Positions 1 through 8,346 of a stretch of 21,934 bases of DNA are shown in pieces. The notes under the pieces were generated by a model. The model ran no database searches and was not told the origin of the DNA. It worked only from the letters and a program-made list of their open reading frames with translations. This DNA is from CAZCWX01 sp964502465 (GTDB lineage Bacteria; Desulfobacterota; Binatia; Bin18). The stretch is from NCBI GenBank assembly GCA_964502465.1, contig CAZCWX010000573.1, forward strand, positions 1 through 21,934, read 5' to 3'. Each line of letters starts with the position of its first letter. The stretch's first letter is position 1. The translations under genes were made by a program, and so were the position numbers.

Positions 1-1160
1 CTTTTGAGATTCCTACAGTGGTCGGAGTCGAGCACGCAGAACTGGTACGGCAGGGAGACGCGGTCATCGTTGATGGCAACTCCGGTGTGGTCTATGTGAA
101 CCCTGGGGTGGAGGTCGTACGCGAGTATAGCAGGCTCGGTCGCGAGTACCGAACATTTAATCGTAATCTCGAGGGGATTCACGACCTGCCGGCAGAAACC
201 CAAGACGGTGTCCGCGTATCGTTGTGTGCAAATGTTGGGTTGTTGGGAGACATGGCCCTTGCCCAACGCCACGGTGCTGAGGGTATAGGATTGTACCGAA
301 CCGAAGTCCCGTTTTTGACCTATCGAGATTTTCCAGGAGAGGATGAACAACTCGATTTATACAGTCGCGTGCTCGTCGAAATGGGAGGAAAGCCGGTCAC
401 GATCCGGACCTTGGATCTTGGTCCAGACAAGTATCCTCCATATTTACGGCTGCCTCAGGAAGATAATCCTTTTCTGGGTTGGCGCTCGATCCGCATTTCC
501 TTGGAAATGGCTGATCTTTTTAAGGTACAGTTGCGGGCAATCCTACGGGCTGGTGCACACGGGCCGGTACGCGTGCTCTTTCCCATGATCTCCAGTGTCG
601 AGGAGATCCTGCAAGTGAAAGATATCCTCGCTCAGGTGAAAGAGGAACTGCAACGAGAAGGCAAGGCGTTCGATCCATGGATGCCGGTTGGTGTGATGAT
701 CGAGGTGCCTGCGGCAGTGTGGTTAGCCGACCGGTTGGTGAAAGAGGTTGATTTCTTGAGCATCGGCACTAACGATCTCATTCAATACATCCTGGCTGTC
801 GACCGGAATAATCGCAAAGTGGCACCCCTCTATGAGCCCCTTCACCCTGCGGTACTGACCGCGATTTCCCATGCAGTCCGAGCCGCCAAGCGTGCCGGGA
901 AGCGGGTGAGTATGTGTGGAGAGATGGCCGCAGACCCACTCTGCACCCTGGTGTTATTAGGAATGGGACTTGATGAACTCAGCATGGAGCCGTTCTTTGT
1001 GCCAGTGATTAAACGGGTCATCCGCTCACTCTCGTATAGTGCCGCTCAGCGCCTCACTCAGGAAGTGCTGCAGCTAGAGACAGTGCAGGAAGTCAAGGGC
1101 CGCTTATTCAAGGAACTCAAGCAACTCGGGATGATCGAATTGGTTGAGATGTATCACTGA
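1..1160 (+). CDS. ptsP: phosphoenolpyruvate-protein phosphotransferase (PTS enzyme I, PtsP-like), 5' partial
   Basis: Enzyme I takes phosphate from PEP and passes it to HPr or NPr in the PTS. The frame is open to the left edge (codons from base 3), so the start, any GAF domain and the phospho-His domain are outside. What is visible is the end of the swivelling domain and the whole PEP-binding barrel: GIGLYRTE, GPDKYPP, the LFPMISS and GVMIEVP strands, SIGTNDLIQY, and MCGEMAADP carrying the catalytic Cys. The stretches LAVDRNN, LYEPLHPAVL and the LxxLGMGLDELSM-type tail look more like PtsP (nitrogen PTS) than carbohydrate PtsI; that choice is by motif memory, not alignment. The radical SAM gene follows after 62 bp on the same strand. 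Confidence 0.88.
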   Translation, partial: FEIPTVVGVEHAELVRQGDAVIVDGNSGVVYVNPGVEVVREYSRLGREYRTFNRNLEGIHDLPAETQDGVRVSLCANVGLLGDMALAQRHGAEGIGLYRTEVPFLTYRDFPGEDEQLDLYSRVLVEMGGKPVTIRTLDLGPDKYPPYLRLPQEDNPFLGWRSIRISLEMADLFKVQLRAILRAGAHGPVRVLFPMISSVEEILQVKDILAQVKEELQREGKAFDPWMPVGVMIEVPAAVWLADRLVKEVDFLSIGTNDLIQYILAVDRNNRKVAPLYEPLHPAVLTAISHAVRAAKRAGKRVSMCGEMAADPLCTLVLLGMGLDELSMEPFFVPVIKRVIRSLSYSAAQRLTQEVLQLETVQEVKGRLFKELKQLGMIELVEMYH

Positions 1161-1222
1161 ATTTTATTGACATTTGCCGGGCTGGCAGGTACAAGTCGGG
1201 CCGTTAGCAAGTAAGGAGAAAC

Positions 1223-3115
1223 ATGAAAAATCAGACCATAGGGGGCAAGGTGGCTGGAGCCTCACAAAAGAAAAAGAAGGGGTGGAGGGCGTGGCACGAA
1301 GCCCAAACACTCATCACGGCAAGCGCCTTAGTCTCTTCTGAGACGATTCTGCAGGACCGTATCGATGCCACTCTGCCGGTGACGCGGCGACCAAGCCGTG
1401 AAGCGATTCCCTGTCGCACGCTGCGCATCTATTTCATCAAACCTTCCAAGTACGATGAACAGGGCTATGTGCTGTACTTCTGGAAGGGAGTGTTACCAAA
1501 CAATACGTTGACTGCTCTGGCTGCGCTCAATGAAGAGTATAACCGGTTGCGCGCCAATCAGAATGTATTTGTCGAGACTATCCTCTGGGATGAGATTGTC
1601 GACGGTCCAATTAACGTCGATACTATTCAGGCGATCAAAGAAAAAGCCCAGGAAGATGGTGTTGAGGTCATTGTTGGTCTGGCTGGTGTCCAGACCAATC
1701 AATATCCCCGTGGTCGGGATCTGGCTCTCCAATTTGTCGCTGCTGGTTTCCCAGTCCTCATGGGGGGCTTCCACGTCAGTGGATACCCGGACTCGTGTAC
1801 CTTCTTGAATAGCTGTGGGGTCACCACTATTGTTGGAGAAGCAGAAAGCACCTGGCTAGAGTTGCTTGATGACTATCTGAGAGGAGAACTGAAACTGCAC
1901 TATAGCGTGACCTCTGGGATTCGCGCCAAAACTGGGACTGGCGAAATTCTGGTGCCAGTCATCGACAGTGCCCAACTCCCTGCGCTCGACGACCGCTATT
2001 TAACCCGCTTTACCAATACCACGATGACCACGCTTGACACCTCGCGAGGCTGTCCATTTACCTGTTCATACTGCAGCGTCAAGAACGTCATGGGCAGGAC
2101 GATGCGTGCGCGTGATCCTCAGTCTGCCGTTAATTGGATCCGCGATGCCGCTGATTATCATGGGATCGACACCCTTTTTCTGGTGGACGATGACTTCTTC
2201 CGCAGCCCACAGTGGGAACCACTACTCTTGGGAATGGCTGAACTACGGCGCCAAGGCCGCAACATCAATTTTATGATGCAGGTGGATATTGATGCCGGAG
2301 GGCACGCCGACCTCCGTCCAGGGGAAGCCGAAAGCAGCAAATACCACCGCAGTCGGCGATTCGTTGAGTTAGTCAAGGAAGCGGGCGGCTACTGTGCGTT
2401 TGTCGGATTCGAATCCTTTAATCCGCAAAATCTGGTGGCGGCGACAAAGTTCCAGAACACTGATCGTCGCGAACGTAACGTTGAACTGAATGAAGCAAAA
2501 CGTCGTGTGTTGGAAAAGTATCGGCGAGTGGTCAATAACTGGCACCAGGCCGGTATCGCTGTACATTGTGGCTACATGATCGGTTTCCCCTTCGATACCC
2601 CTGACTCTGGCCGTCAGGCAGCGTTAGATCTTATTGAAGTTGGAGTCGATCTGGCGTCCTTCTTCATTGTGACGCCACTTCCAGGCACTGAAGATCATAG
2701 TAAAGCGGTCGAAGAAGGGATGATCAGCGATTGGGACTTTAACTGGTATGATTCTGACCACGTTGTCTCCCATCATCCCACCATGACGGCTGAAGAGATC
2801 TACCAGGCCTATCGCGATGCATACACGATTTTTTATTCACCAGGGCGGATTATCAAGAACACGCTGACTTTTTCTGGAGGACGGGGACTGAACTGGGAAG
2901 CGCGCGACAGCATGACCCGTGAATTCATCTACTGGGCACATAGCTATCGTCGTGGCCGTCACCCTATGCTCGGGGGCGTGTGGAAATTGCACGATCCTCA
3001 GACCAAGCGACAGGTCATTACTGACGAAGAAGCGCGAGCCCGTTACCTGGTAGACTGGCAAGGACAAAGACTGTCAGAGGCCACATCTCAAATACCTATT
3101 GTGACTATCGCGTAG
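1223..3115 (+). CDS. B12-binding-domain radical SAM protein, substrate unknown
   Basis: A 630-aa protein with a strong RBS (AAGGAG) upstream of ATG. Residues about 70-250 look like a Rossmann-type B12-binding fold (GLAGVQTNQYPRGRDLA, then PVLMGGFHVSGYPD, then VGEAESTW), but no DxHxxG cobalt-ligating motif is visible, as in several BchE-like enzymes. The radical SAM barrel begins at TLDTSRGCPFTCSYC, with the 4Fe-4S cysteines at about C277, C281 and C284 (CxxxCxxC), and continues through FLVDDDFF, FVGFES, GYMIGFP and TPLPGTEDH. The N-terminal 25 residues are very basic (KKKKGWR). Such enzymes catalyse methylations, ring formations or rearrangements on lipids, cofactors and natural products. Nothing in the neighbours names the substrate. 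Family is certain; function is unknown. Confidence 0.9.
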   Translation: MKNQTIGGKVAGASQKKKKGWRAWHEAQTLITASALVSSETILQDRIDATLPVTRRPSREAIPCRTLRIYFIKPSKYDEQGYVLYFWKGVLPNNTLTALAALNEEYNRLRANQNVFVETILWDEIVDGPINVDTIQAIKEKAQEDGVEVIVGLAGVQTNQYPRGRDLALQFVAAGFPVLMGGFHVSGYPDSCTFLNSCGVTTIVGEAESTWLELLDDYLRGELKLHYSVTSGIRAKTGTGEILVPVIDSAQLPALDDRYLTRFTNTTMTTLDTSRGCPFTCSYCSVKNVMGRTMRARDPQSAVNWIRDAADYHGIDTLFLVDDDFFRSPQWEPLLLGMAELRRQGRNINFMMQVDIDAGGHADLRPGEAESSKYHRSRRFVELVKEAGGYCAFVGFESFNPQNLVAATKFQNTDRRERNVELNEAKRRVLEKYRRVVNNWHQAGIAVHCGYMIGFPFDTPDSGRQAALDLIEVGVDLASFFIVTPLPGTEDHSKAVEEGMISDWDFNWYDSDHVVSHHPTMTAEEIYQAYRDAYTIFYSPGRIIKNTLTFSGGRGLNWEARDSMTREFIYWAHSYRRGRHPMLGGVWKLHDPQTKRQVITDEEARARYLVDWQGQRLSEATSQIPIVTIA

Positions 3116-3202
3116 GAGATCGCAGTAAGGTGTGTCGGCTTGGCTCTCCCATTTTTCTATCTCCATCCGCGCACCCGTGACCTGAGAGTTCAGGAGAGAC
3201 AA

Positions 3203-3310
3203 ATGACAGCGACTCTGTACACAACCGCCCTCTGGCTCGACCTGCAAGACGAGGACGACGAGTGGGAGGAAGACGAGGACTTAGAAGATGACGAGTGGGA
3301 GGAAGAGTAG
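3203..3310 (+). CDS. very acidic 35-residue mini-protein (putative)
   Basis: A short ORF with ATG preceded by CAGGAGAG at good RBS distance. It encodes 35 residues: a hydrophobic start (ATLYTTALWLDL) followed by a tail built almost wholly of Asp and Glu with two DDEWEE-like repeats; 18 of 35 residues are acidic. It lies between the radical SAM gene and the HU gene, both on the same strand. I do not recognise a family. It could be a real small acidic protein (a DNA mimic or a partner of a basic protein such as HU is speculation), or a chance ORF in a GAG-rich stretch. The RBS and the biased composition are the only support. Confidence 0.4.
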   Translation: MTATLYTTALWLDLQDEDDEWEEDEDLEDDEWEEE

Positions 3311-3332
3311 CTTGAGGAGGGAACCCGTTTTT

Positions 3333-3362
3333 TTGATCTCCTCTTCCAAGGTGGGCTAATAT
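3333..3362 (+). promoter_or_regulatory. candidate sigma-70 promoter of the HU gene
   Basis: TTGATC at 3333-3338 and TAATAT at 3357-3362 are separated by 18 bp and sit about 35 bp upstream of the HU start. The -10 box differs from TATAAT at two positions. By-eye call only. Confidence 0.4.
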
Positions 3363-3395
3363 AGAAATTACATCACAGAGAAGGAGGTTGGTACT

Positions 3396-3686
3396 ATGAC
3401 GAAGTCCGATATGGTAAAAAAACTGGCTGAGAATTGGGGAGGTATCTCCAATCGGCAGGCCGACGATAATCTCAATGTTCTGATCGAGTTCATCGGCAAA
3501 ACTGTCAAGAAGGAGAAAGTCCTAAAAATCCCTAATCTCGGTACTTTTCGCTTGCGTCAAACGAAGGCGAGAACCGGCCGTAATCCGCAGACAGGTCAAC
3601 CCATGAAGATTCCTGCCCGCAAAAAAGTCGGGTTCACTGCATCGAAAGCCCTCAAAGAAGCAATCCTCGGTCCTGCGAAGAAATAA
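3396..3686 (+). CDS. HU/IHF-family DNA-binding protein
   Basis: A 96-aa nucleoid-associated protein of normal length for the HU/IHF family. It starts MTKSDMVKKLAE, has the dimerisation helices in the first 40 residues, the beta-arm region with TGRNPQTGQ and the proline-containing arm tip QPMKIPARKKVGFTASKALKE, which matches the family signature. The RBS AAGGAGG lies 8-9 bp before ATG, a sigma-70-like promoter is upstream and a strong terminator follows, so it is probably a single-gene transcript. Whether it is HU or an IHF subunit cannot be settled from sequence alone; the arm motif favours HU. Confidence 0.93.
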   Translation: MTKSDMVKKLAENWGGISNRQADDNLNVLIEFIGKTVKKEKVLKIPNLGTFRLRQTKARTGRNPQTGQPMKIPARKKVGFTASKALKEAILGPAKK

Positions 3687-3697
3687 GCGTCTGTAAT

Positions 3698-3741
3698 AAA
3701 GGGCTAGGCAACAGGGCGGCTCTTTTCCCCCTAGCCCTTTT
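3698..3741 (+). terminator. terminator between HU gene and metH (probably bidirectional)
   Basis: Perfect 10-bp stem AAAGGGCTAG (3698-3707) with CTAGCCCTTT (3731-3740), with a T-rich 3' side on the plus strand and TTTATTA on the minus strand. It lies between convergent HU and metH and could end both transcripts. The loop is long (23 nt). Confidence 0.75.
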
Positions 3742-3778
3742 CAATCATGCTTTCCTGCTGAAGGGAGACCAATCACAA

Positions 3779-6700
3779 TCATGCTCCCACCGCCATCTTT
3801 TGCTCGAATAAAGCCAATTCGTCTTCAAGAATACTAAAATAGCGAGCTTGGGGATGGTGAAAAACCAGGGCAGACACTGACGCCTCAGGCTCCATCATGA
3901 AACCTTCAGTGAGTTGTACGTTGATTGTTTCCGTAACCTGCAAGAGCTGGAAGAGCTTCGCTTGATCCTCCAAGCGAGGACAGGCCGGATAGCCGAAGCT
4001 GACCCGTATCCCGCGATATCGGGCCTTGAACCGCTCTCGCATGGTTAACTCAGGCGAATCAGGGAATCCCCACATCTCACGCAAACGCTGGTGGAGCAGT
4101 TCGGCAAACGCTTCTGCCCCTTCGATAGCGAGGGCCTGTAAGATGTGAGACTGCAGATATTGCCCCTCTTGTTTGTAGCGCTCAGCTAATTCGCGTACTC
4201 CAGATCCACATGTGACAGCGAACAGCGCGATATAGTCGAGTTTGCCAGAGCCACGCGGCACGACGAAATCGCTCAAGCATAAGCCCTCACCATGCGCTTG
4301 CCGTGGGAAATGAAAAGTCTCTATGATCTCTGTACCATTGGGATTGTACACGAAAAGAGAGTCCCCCGACGCCTGTGCGGGAAAGAACTTGTACACCGCT
4401 TGCGCCCGCAGGAACTGCTTCGCCAGGATTTCGTCCTCCATACCTCGGACCTGGCGGTAGAGATGCTCCGCCTTTTCGTCTCCTTGTTCGAGAAGAGCTT
4501 TCAGGTTGCCCTTGAGTCCTAAGTGTTTGCCGTAGAGCATAGTGGGATTCACATAGGCAAAGATCGCTTCTAGATCATAGTTCTCAATGGTGTGAGAGCG
4601 AAGGTCTGGTGGCAACGGAATAACCTGGTCGTGCGTGATTAAGGAAACCCGCTGTTCCGAAGATTCGTCCTGTTTGATCTCGATCGGCTTGCGTTCTTGC
4701 GCGACCAGGCGAGCACGCTCAGCCGCGACCTTCTCGACGAGTGCATCATGCTTTTCTGTGTCGACGATTTGGTTCGCCAGGTCGAGTCCGCGCATGGCGT
4801 CGTTTGCATAACACACCAGACCTTCATATTCAGGCGCAATCTTCGTAGCTGTGAAGCGTGCGGTTAGCGCAGCACCACCCACCAAGATCGGGCAGTTGAC
4901 GCCGGCGTTCTTCAGGTCCTGTGCGGTGATGACCATTTGCTGAGCCGATTTCACTAACAGGCCGGAGAGGCCAATCATGTCTGGAGCATGCGTTCGGTGG
5001 GCTTCAATTAATGTTTCAGGTGGGACCTTAATGCCCAGGTTCACGACTCGATACCCATTGTTGCCGAGAATAATCTCGACCAGGTTCTTACCGATGTCGT
5101 GCACATCGCCCTTGACGGTAGCAAGGAGAACCGTTCCTTTCAAGGCATCCTCGGTTTTCTCCATGAACGGTTCGAGGTGTGCCACCGCGGCTTTCATAGC
5201 CTCAGCGCTCTGTAACACCTCAGCGACGATCAACTCGTTGTTATTAAAAAGCCGGCCGACCTCATCCATACCAGTCATCAAGGGGCCGTTAACAATGTCG
5301 AGTGGTCTGCGGGTCTGAAGCGCTTCGTTAAGATCGTCGATCAGTCCGTCTTTGGACCCTTCGATGATGTAGCGGGCAAGACGCTCATCCAGAGGGAGAT
5401 CCTTGCGGGTACTCGTTGTCGCTTTGGTATTCTTCTGACGGAAATGGGCGGCGAAAGCGGCTACCGGATCCTCCCCACGCCAATAGATGAGATCTTCCGA
5501 AAGGCGTCGCTCCTCTTCGGGAATCGACGCGTAGCGTTCGAGTTTCTCGGTGTTGACGATCGCCATGTCCAGGCCAGCTTTGACACAATGGTAGAGGAAC
5601 ACTGAGTTCAATACTTCGCGCCCGGCTGGAGGCAAGCCAAAGGAAACGTTGCTGATACCGAGAATCGTTTTGCATTCTGGAAAAGTCTGCTTGATGAGGC
5701 GTATGCCTTCGATCGTTTCTTCACCCGCGCCGATATAATTCTGATCGCCGGTGCCGAGCGGAAACACCAGGGGATCGAAGATCAGATCTGCTGGGAGCAG
5801 ACCATACTTCCTTGTGAGGAGTTCGTAGCTGCGTCTGGCGACTTCCACTTTGCGCTTGCGTGTGACCGCCATGCCCTGCACTGGATCTTCATCAATGCAA
5901 CCAACGACGACCGCCGCACCATAGCGTTTGATAAGGGGAACGACCTTTTCGAAACGTTCTTCCCCGTCTTCTAGATTGATAGAATTGATGATCGCTTTCC
6001 CCTGCGAGCGTTCGAGCGCCGCCTCAATGACGCGTGCATCCGTGGAGTCGATCATCAACGGCACCTTGACCTTACGTACCAGGATCTCCAGAAACCTGGT
6101 CACGTCGGCCATTTCATCGCGATCTGGGTCTGCCAGGCAGACGTCGATCACTTGGGCACCGCTGCGTACCTGGCGGCGGCCAATCTCAGTGCCTTCTTCA
6201 AAGGCCCCAGCGATAATTAAATCCTTGAACTTGCGGGAGCCAATGATGTTGGTACGTTCACCAACCAAAACCGGTCGTTTGTCCTCATCGATTGTTAACG
6301 GTTCAAGTCCTGCCACGGTGCTCCGGCGTGGGGCTTGAATCAGTCGGGGTTTCTTCCCGACCAGCATCTGAGTCAGGAGACTCAGGTGGGCAGGGGTAGT
6401 GCCACAGCAGCCACCAATCATGTTCACCCAGCCCTGATCCACAAAGCGCTCCAGCTTGGTGGCAATCATTTCAGGGGTTTCATTGTAGTGCCCCTCTTCA
6501 TCGGGTAAACCAGCGTTTGGCATACACAAGACCGGGAAGCGAGAAAGCTGGGCGAGGGTGCGAATATGATCGGTCATGAAGTCTGGGCCGGTAGCACAGT
6601 TCAGCCCGATGGCGAGAAGGTCATGGTGTGCAAGCGAAATATAGAGGGCTTCTACGCCTTGTCCAGCCAACATCGTGCCCATAGTCTCGATGGTTCCTGA

Positions 6701-7309
6701 GACGATTACCGGGACAGCCAAGTCGACCTTGCGGAATGCCTCTTCGATGCCAATAAGACCGGCTTTCACGTTCAGCGTGTCTTGAGCGGTCTCGAGGATG
6801 AGAAGATCGACACCACCCAGCAGAAGCCCCTCAGCTTGTTGGGCGTAGGCATCGCGCATTTGGGCAAAATTGATCCCACCGGTCACGGAGATGGTCTTCG
6901 TTGTTGGTCCCATTGAACCAGCGACAAAGCGTGGCTTGGCTGGTGTGGTATAGCGACTTGCCGCCTCTTTGGCGACTTGCGCCGCTACTCTATTCATCTC
7001 GACAGCTTTGTCTTGCAGGCCATATTCGGCCAGCACGATAGGGATACCGCCAAAGGTGTCGGTCTCGACGATATCGGCACCGGCCTGGAGAAACCCTTCA
7101 TGGATGTTCGTGATCACGTGGGGAGCGGTAAGGACCAAGTATTCGTTGCACCCCTCGTAGTCCGGCCCGCCAAATGCGACTGCATCGAGATGCCGCTCCT
7201 GGATTGACGTGCCCATAGCACCGTCAAACAGCAAGATACGCTCACGCAAAAGCGCAAGCAGGTCTTTTGTTAAGGACGAAAGTGGAGGAAGAGGAATTGA
7301 ACGTGACAT
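3779..7309 (-). CDS. metH: cobalamin-dependent methionine synthase
   Basis: A 1176-aa enzyme that transfers a methyl group from methyltetrahydrofolate to homocysteine through B12. All four modules are present: homocysteine-binding barrel (about 20-320) with zinc ligands C238 and C301/C302 in GGCCGTTPAH; pterin-binding barrel (about 345-610) with ERTNIIGSRKF; cap and B12 domain (about 640-860) with GDVHDIGKN, H737 being the lower cobalt ligand; and the reactivation domain (about 930-1176) with VSFGYPACPRLEDQ. Length is close to the E. coli enzyme (1227 aa). The ATG has no clear RBS upstream. It is monocistronic and convergent with HU. I found no cobalamin or SAM riboswitch signature in the leader, but there is a direct repeat there. 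Confidence 0.98.
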   Translation of the reverse strand: MSRSIPLPPLSSLTKDLLALLRERILLFDGAMGTSIQERHLDAVAFGGPDYEGCNEYLVLTAPHVITNIHEGFLQAGADIVETDTFGGIPIVLAEYGLQDKAVEMNRVAAQVAKEAASRYTTPAKPRFVAGSMGPTTKTISVTGGINFAQMRDAYAQQAEGLLLGGVDLLILETAQDTLNVKAGLIGIEEAFRKVDLAVPVIVSGTIETMGTMLAGQGVEALYISLAHHDLLAIGLNCATGPDFMTDHIRTLAQLSRFPVLCMPNAGLPDEEGHYNETPEMIATKLERFVDQGWVNMIGGCCGTTPAHLSLLTQMLVGKKPRLIQAPRRSTVAGLEPLTIDEDKRPVLVGERTNIIGSRKFKDLIIAGAFEEGTEIGRRQVRSGAQVIDVCLADPDRDEMADVTRFLEILVRKVKVPLMIDSTDARVIEAALERSQGKAIINSINLEDGEERFEKVVPLIKRYGAAVVVGCIDEDPVQGMAVTRKRKVEVARRSYELLTRKYGLLPADLIFDPLVFPLGTGDQNYIGAGEETIEGIRLIKQTFPECKTILGISNVSFGLPPAGREVLNSVFLYHCVKAGLDMAIVNTEKLERYASIPEEERRLSEDLIYWRGEDPVAAFAAHFRQKNTKATTSTRKDLPLDERLARYIIEGSKDGLIDDLNEALQTRRPLDIVNGPLMTGMDEVGRLFNNNELIVAEVLQSAEAMKAAVAHLEPFMEKTEDALKGTVLLATVKGDVHDIGKNLVEIILGNNGYRVVNLGIKVPPETLIEAHRTHAPDMIGLSGLLVKSAQQMVITAQDLKNAGVNCPILVGGAALTARFTATKIAPEYEGLVCYANDAMRGLDLANQIVDTEKHDALVEKVAAERARLVAQERKPIEIKQDESSEQRVSLITHDQVIPLPPDLRSHTIENYDLEAIFAYVNPTMLYGKHLGLKGNLKALLEQGDEKAEHLYRQVRGMEDEILAKQFLRAQAVYKFFPAQASGDSLFVYNPNGTEIIETFHFPRQAHGEGLCLSDFVVPRGSGKLDYIALFAVTCGSGVRELAERYKQEGQYLQSHILQALAIEGAEAFAELLHQRLREMWGFPDSPELTMRERFKARYRGIRVSFGYPACPRLEDQAKLFQLLQVTETINVQLTEGFMMEPEASVSALVFHHPQARYFSILEDELALFEQKMAVGA

Positions 7310-7387
7310 ATAAATAAGGATGATACCGGTCAGCTAGGCGAGAATAAAGACCGCTTGGCACTGCGTGCGCTTCTTTTTTGTGGTTAT

Positions 7388-7425
7388 CGCAACGTCAGGT
7401 TTTTCCAGATTTGACCGCAACGTCA
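7388..7425 (-). promoter_or_regulatory. two direct repeats upstream of metH, candidate operator
   Basis: TGACGTTGCG (minus strand) occurs exactly twice, at 7416-7425 and 7388-7397, with a 28-bp period, 79-116 bp before the metH start. The first copy continues to TGACGTTGCGGTCA, a TGAC-N6-GTCA dyad. No clear promoter boxes are visible next to it. Confidence 0.35.
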
Positions 7426-7478
7426 ATGCTGTTGAAAAGCAAGTGATGAGGTTCTAGGGGTGAGCAAGAGCAAGGGGC

Positions 7479-7827
7479 GTCTATGTCTCAACTCAACTCT
7501 CGAGCTTAGAGGGTGCTGAAAAACTCCGCGTTCACTCTTCGACAAGCTCAGGGCGAACGGGGTAGATATTGAAAATTGTTGAGGATTTTCCGTTCGTGCT
7601 GAGCCCGTTGAAGCACGAAGATCGACTTCTTAGACACACTCTTACAGGAGAGGATGCAGGAATCTATTGATCATGGAGCGCGCCTTGGCTGGCTTATTGA
7701 TCCTCTGGAAAAGCGAGTGCACTTGTATCGTCCAGGCCACCCTGTCGACATACTAGACAACCCCTCCTCGCTTATTGGCGATCCGGTCTTGCAGGGATTT
7801 GTGTTGCCGGTGCACGCACTGTGGTAG
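7479..7827 (+). pseudogene. Uma2-family (DUF820) nuclease remnant interrupted by a MITE-like element
   Basis: Bases 7654-7827 encode 57 residues with the C-terminal pattern of Uma2 (PD-(D/E)XK-type) proteins: MQESIDHGARLGWLIDP, then VHLYRPG, VDILDNPSS, GDPVLQGFVL and a final W before TAG. Upstream, the frame enters the repeat element at 7509-7641. If that element and one copy of TTA are removed, the frame continues leftward as VYVSTQLSSLQERMQES, which resembles the expected region before the MQEYI helix; further left a TGA occurs and the similarity ends. The catalytic domain is missing, so the gene is dead. There is no usable start. Confidence 0.7.
7509..7641. mobile_element. MITE-like element, 133 bp, flanked by TTA repeats
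   Basis: Ends are imperfect inverted repeats: GAGGGTGCTGAAAAA on the left and the complement GAGTGTGTCTAAGAA on the right. Inside are a second pair of arms, 7537-7560 and 7590-7613, that match at 19 of 24 positions. TTA at 7506-7508 and 7642-7644 may be the target duplication. There is no coding capacity. The inner arm (TTCGACAAGCTCAGG type) resembles dispersed repeats common in environmental bacterial genomes; that resemblance is from memory. Confidence 0.65.
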
Positions 7828-7897
7828 CGAGACGGCTCTTCCTTGTCTCAGGGCGACACGGAACACAGACAAACCGCTAGTCATTGCTATGCTCATC

Positions 7898-8272
7898 TTA
7901 ATACCGATCATAGCTGCGGTCATAGTAAGGATCGGAGCGATACCGGTCTTTGCGCAGTGTTTCTAGTTCGCGACGCTGGCGTTCAATTTCACGGCGTTGC
8001 GCTTCAAGTTCATAATCATGGACACTCTGGCGTTGATCCTGGCCGTACATTTGATCTCCTACCAGTCCACCACCGAGCGCGCCGAGTGCCCCGCCAATCA
8101 ATGCGCCTTTGGCGGTGGAATTGCGGCCGTCGATTTGGCTGCCAATAATCGCGCCAGCACCGGCGCCGAGTGCCCCCCCAGTCAAAACGCCTTTTTCACG
8201 TGTCGTCAGTGGTGCGGCACAGCCGCTCAACAGTATAGCGATCACACCGAATGTTCCGAGCAACTTTTTCAC
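7898..8272 (-). CDS. glycine-zipper outer-membrane lipoprotein
   Basis: Start chosen at GTG 8272, preceded by AAAGGAG with 6-bp spacing; the longer frame adds 26 residues with no RBS. The 124-aa product begins with a lipoprotein signal peptide, KKLLGTFGVIAILLSGC, lipobox LSGC with the lipidated Cys at 18. Residues about 29-75 form two glycine-zipper hairpins (GALGAGAGAIIGS and GALIGGALGALGGGLVGDQ), followed by a charged coiled coil (RREIERQRRELETLRKD) and a Tyr/Asp/Arg-rich tail. This is the glycine-zipper 2TM (YMGG-like) type, of unknown exact role, thought to act in the envelope. It lies 74 bp after the OmpA-type gene, whose middle part is clearly related. Confidence 0.85.
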   Translation of the reverse strand: MKKLLGTFGVIAILLSGCAAPLTTREKGVLTGGALGAGAGAIIGSQIDGRNSTAKGALIGGALGALGGGLVGDQMYGQDQRQSVHDYELEAQRREIERQRRELETLRKDRYRSDPYYDRSYDRY

Positions 8273-8346
8273 AGTACACTCCTTTCGTATTTCACAGAAA
8301 GTTAGAAAGACATTGAGAGAAAGCGGTACGCTGTTTCCCACAAAGA

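Noticed and set aside
7356..7371. TGGCAC-type sequence resembling a sigma-54 -24/-12 promoter (GG-N10-GC) on the plus strand.
   Set aside because: The -12 half is poor and it points only at the dead Uma2 gene.
7310..7478. Possible cobalamin or SAM riboswitch before metH.
   Set aside because: No B12 box or SAM-riboswitch core could be found on the minus strand; only the direct repeat stands out.
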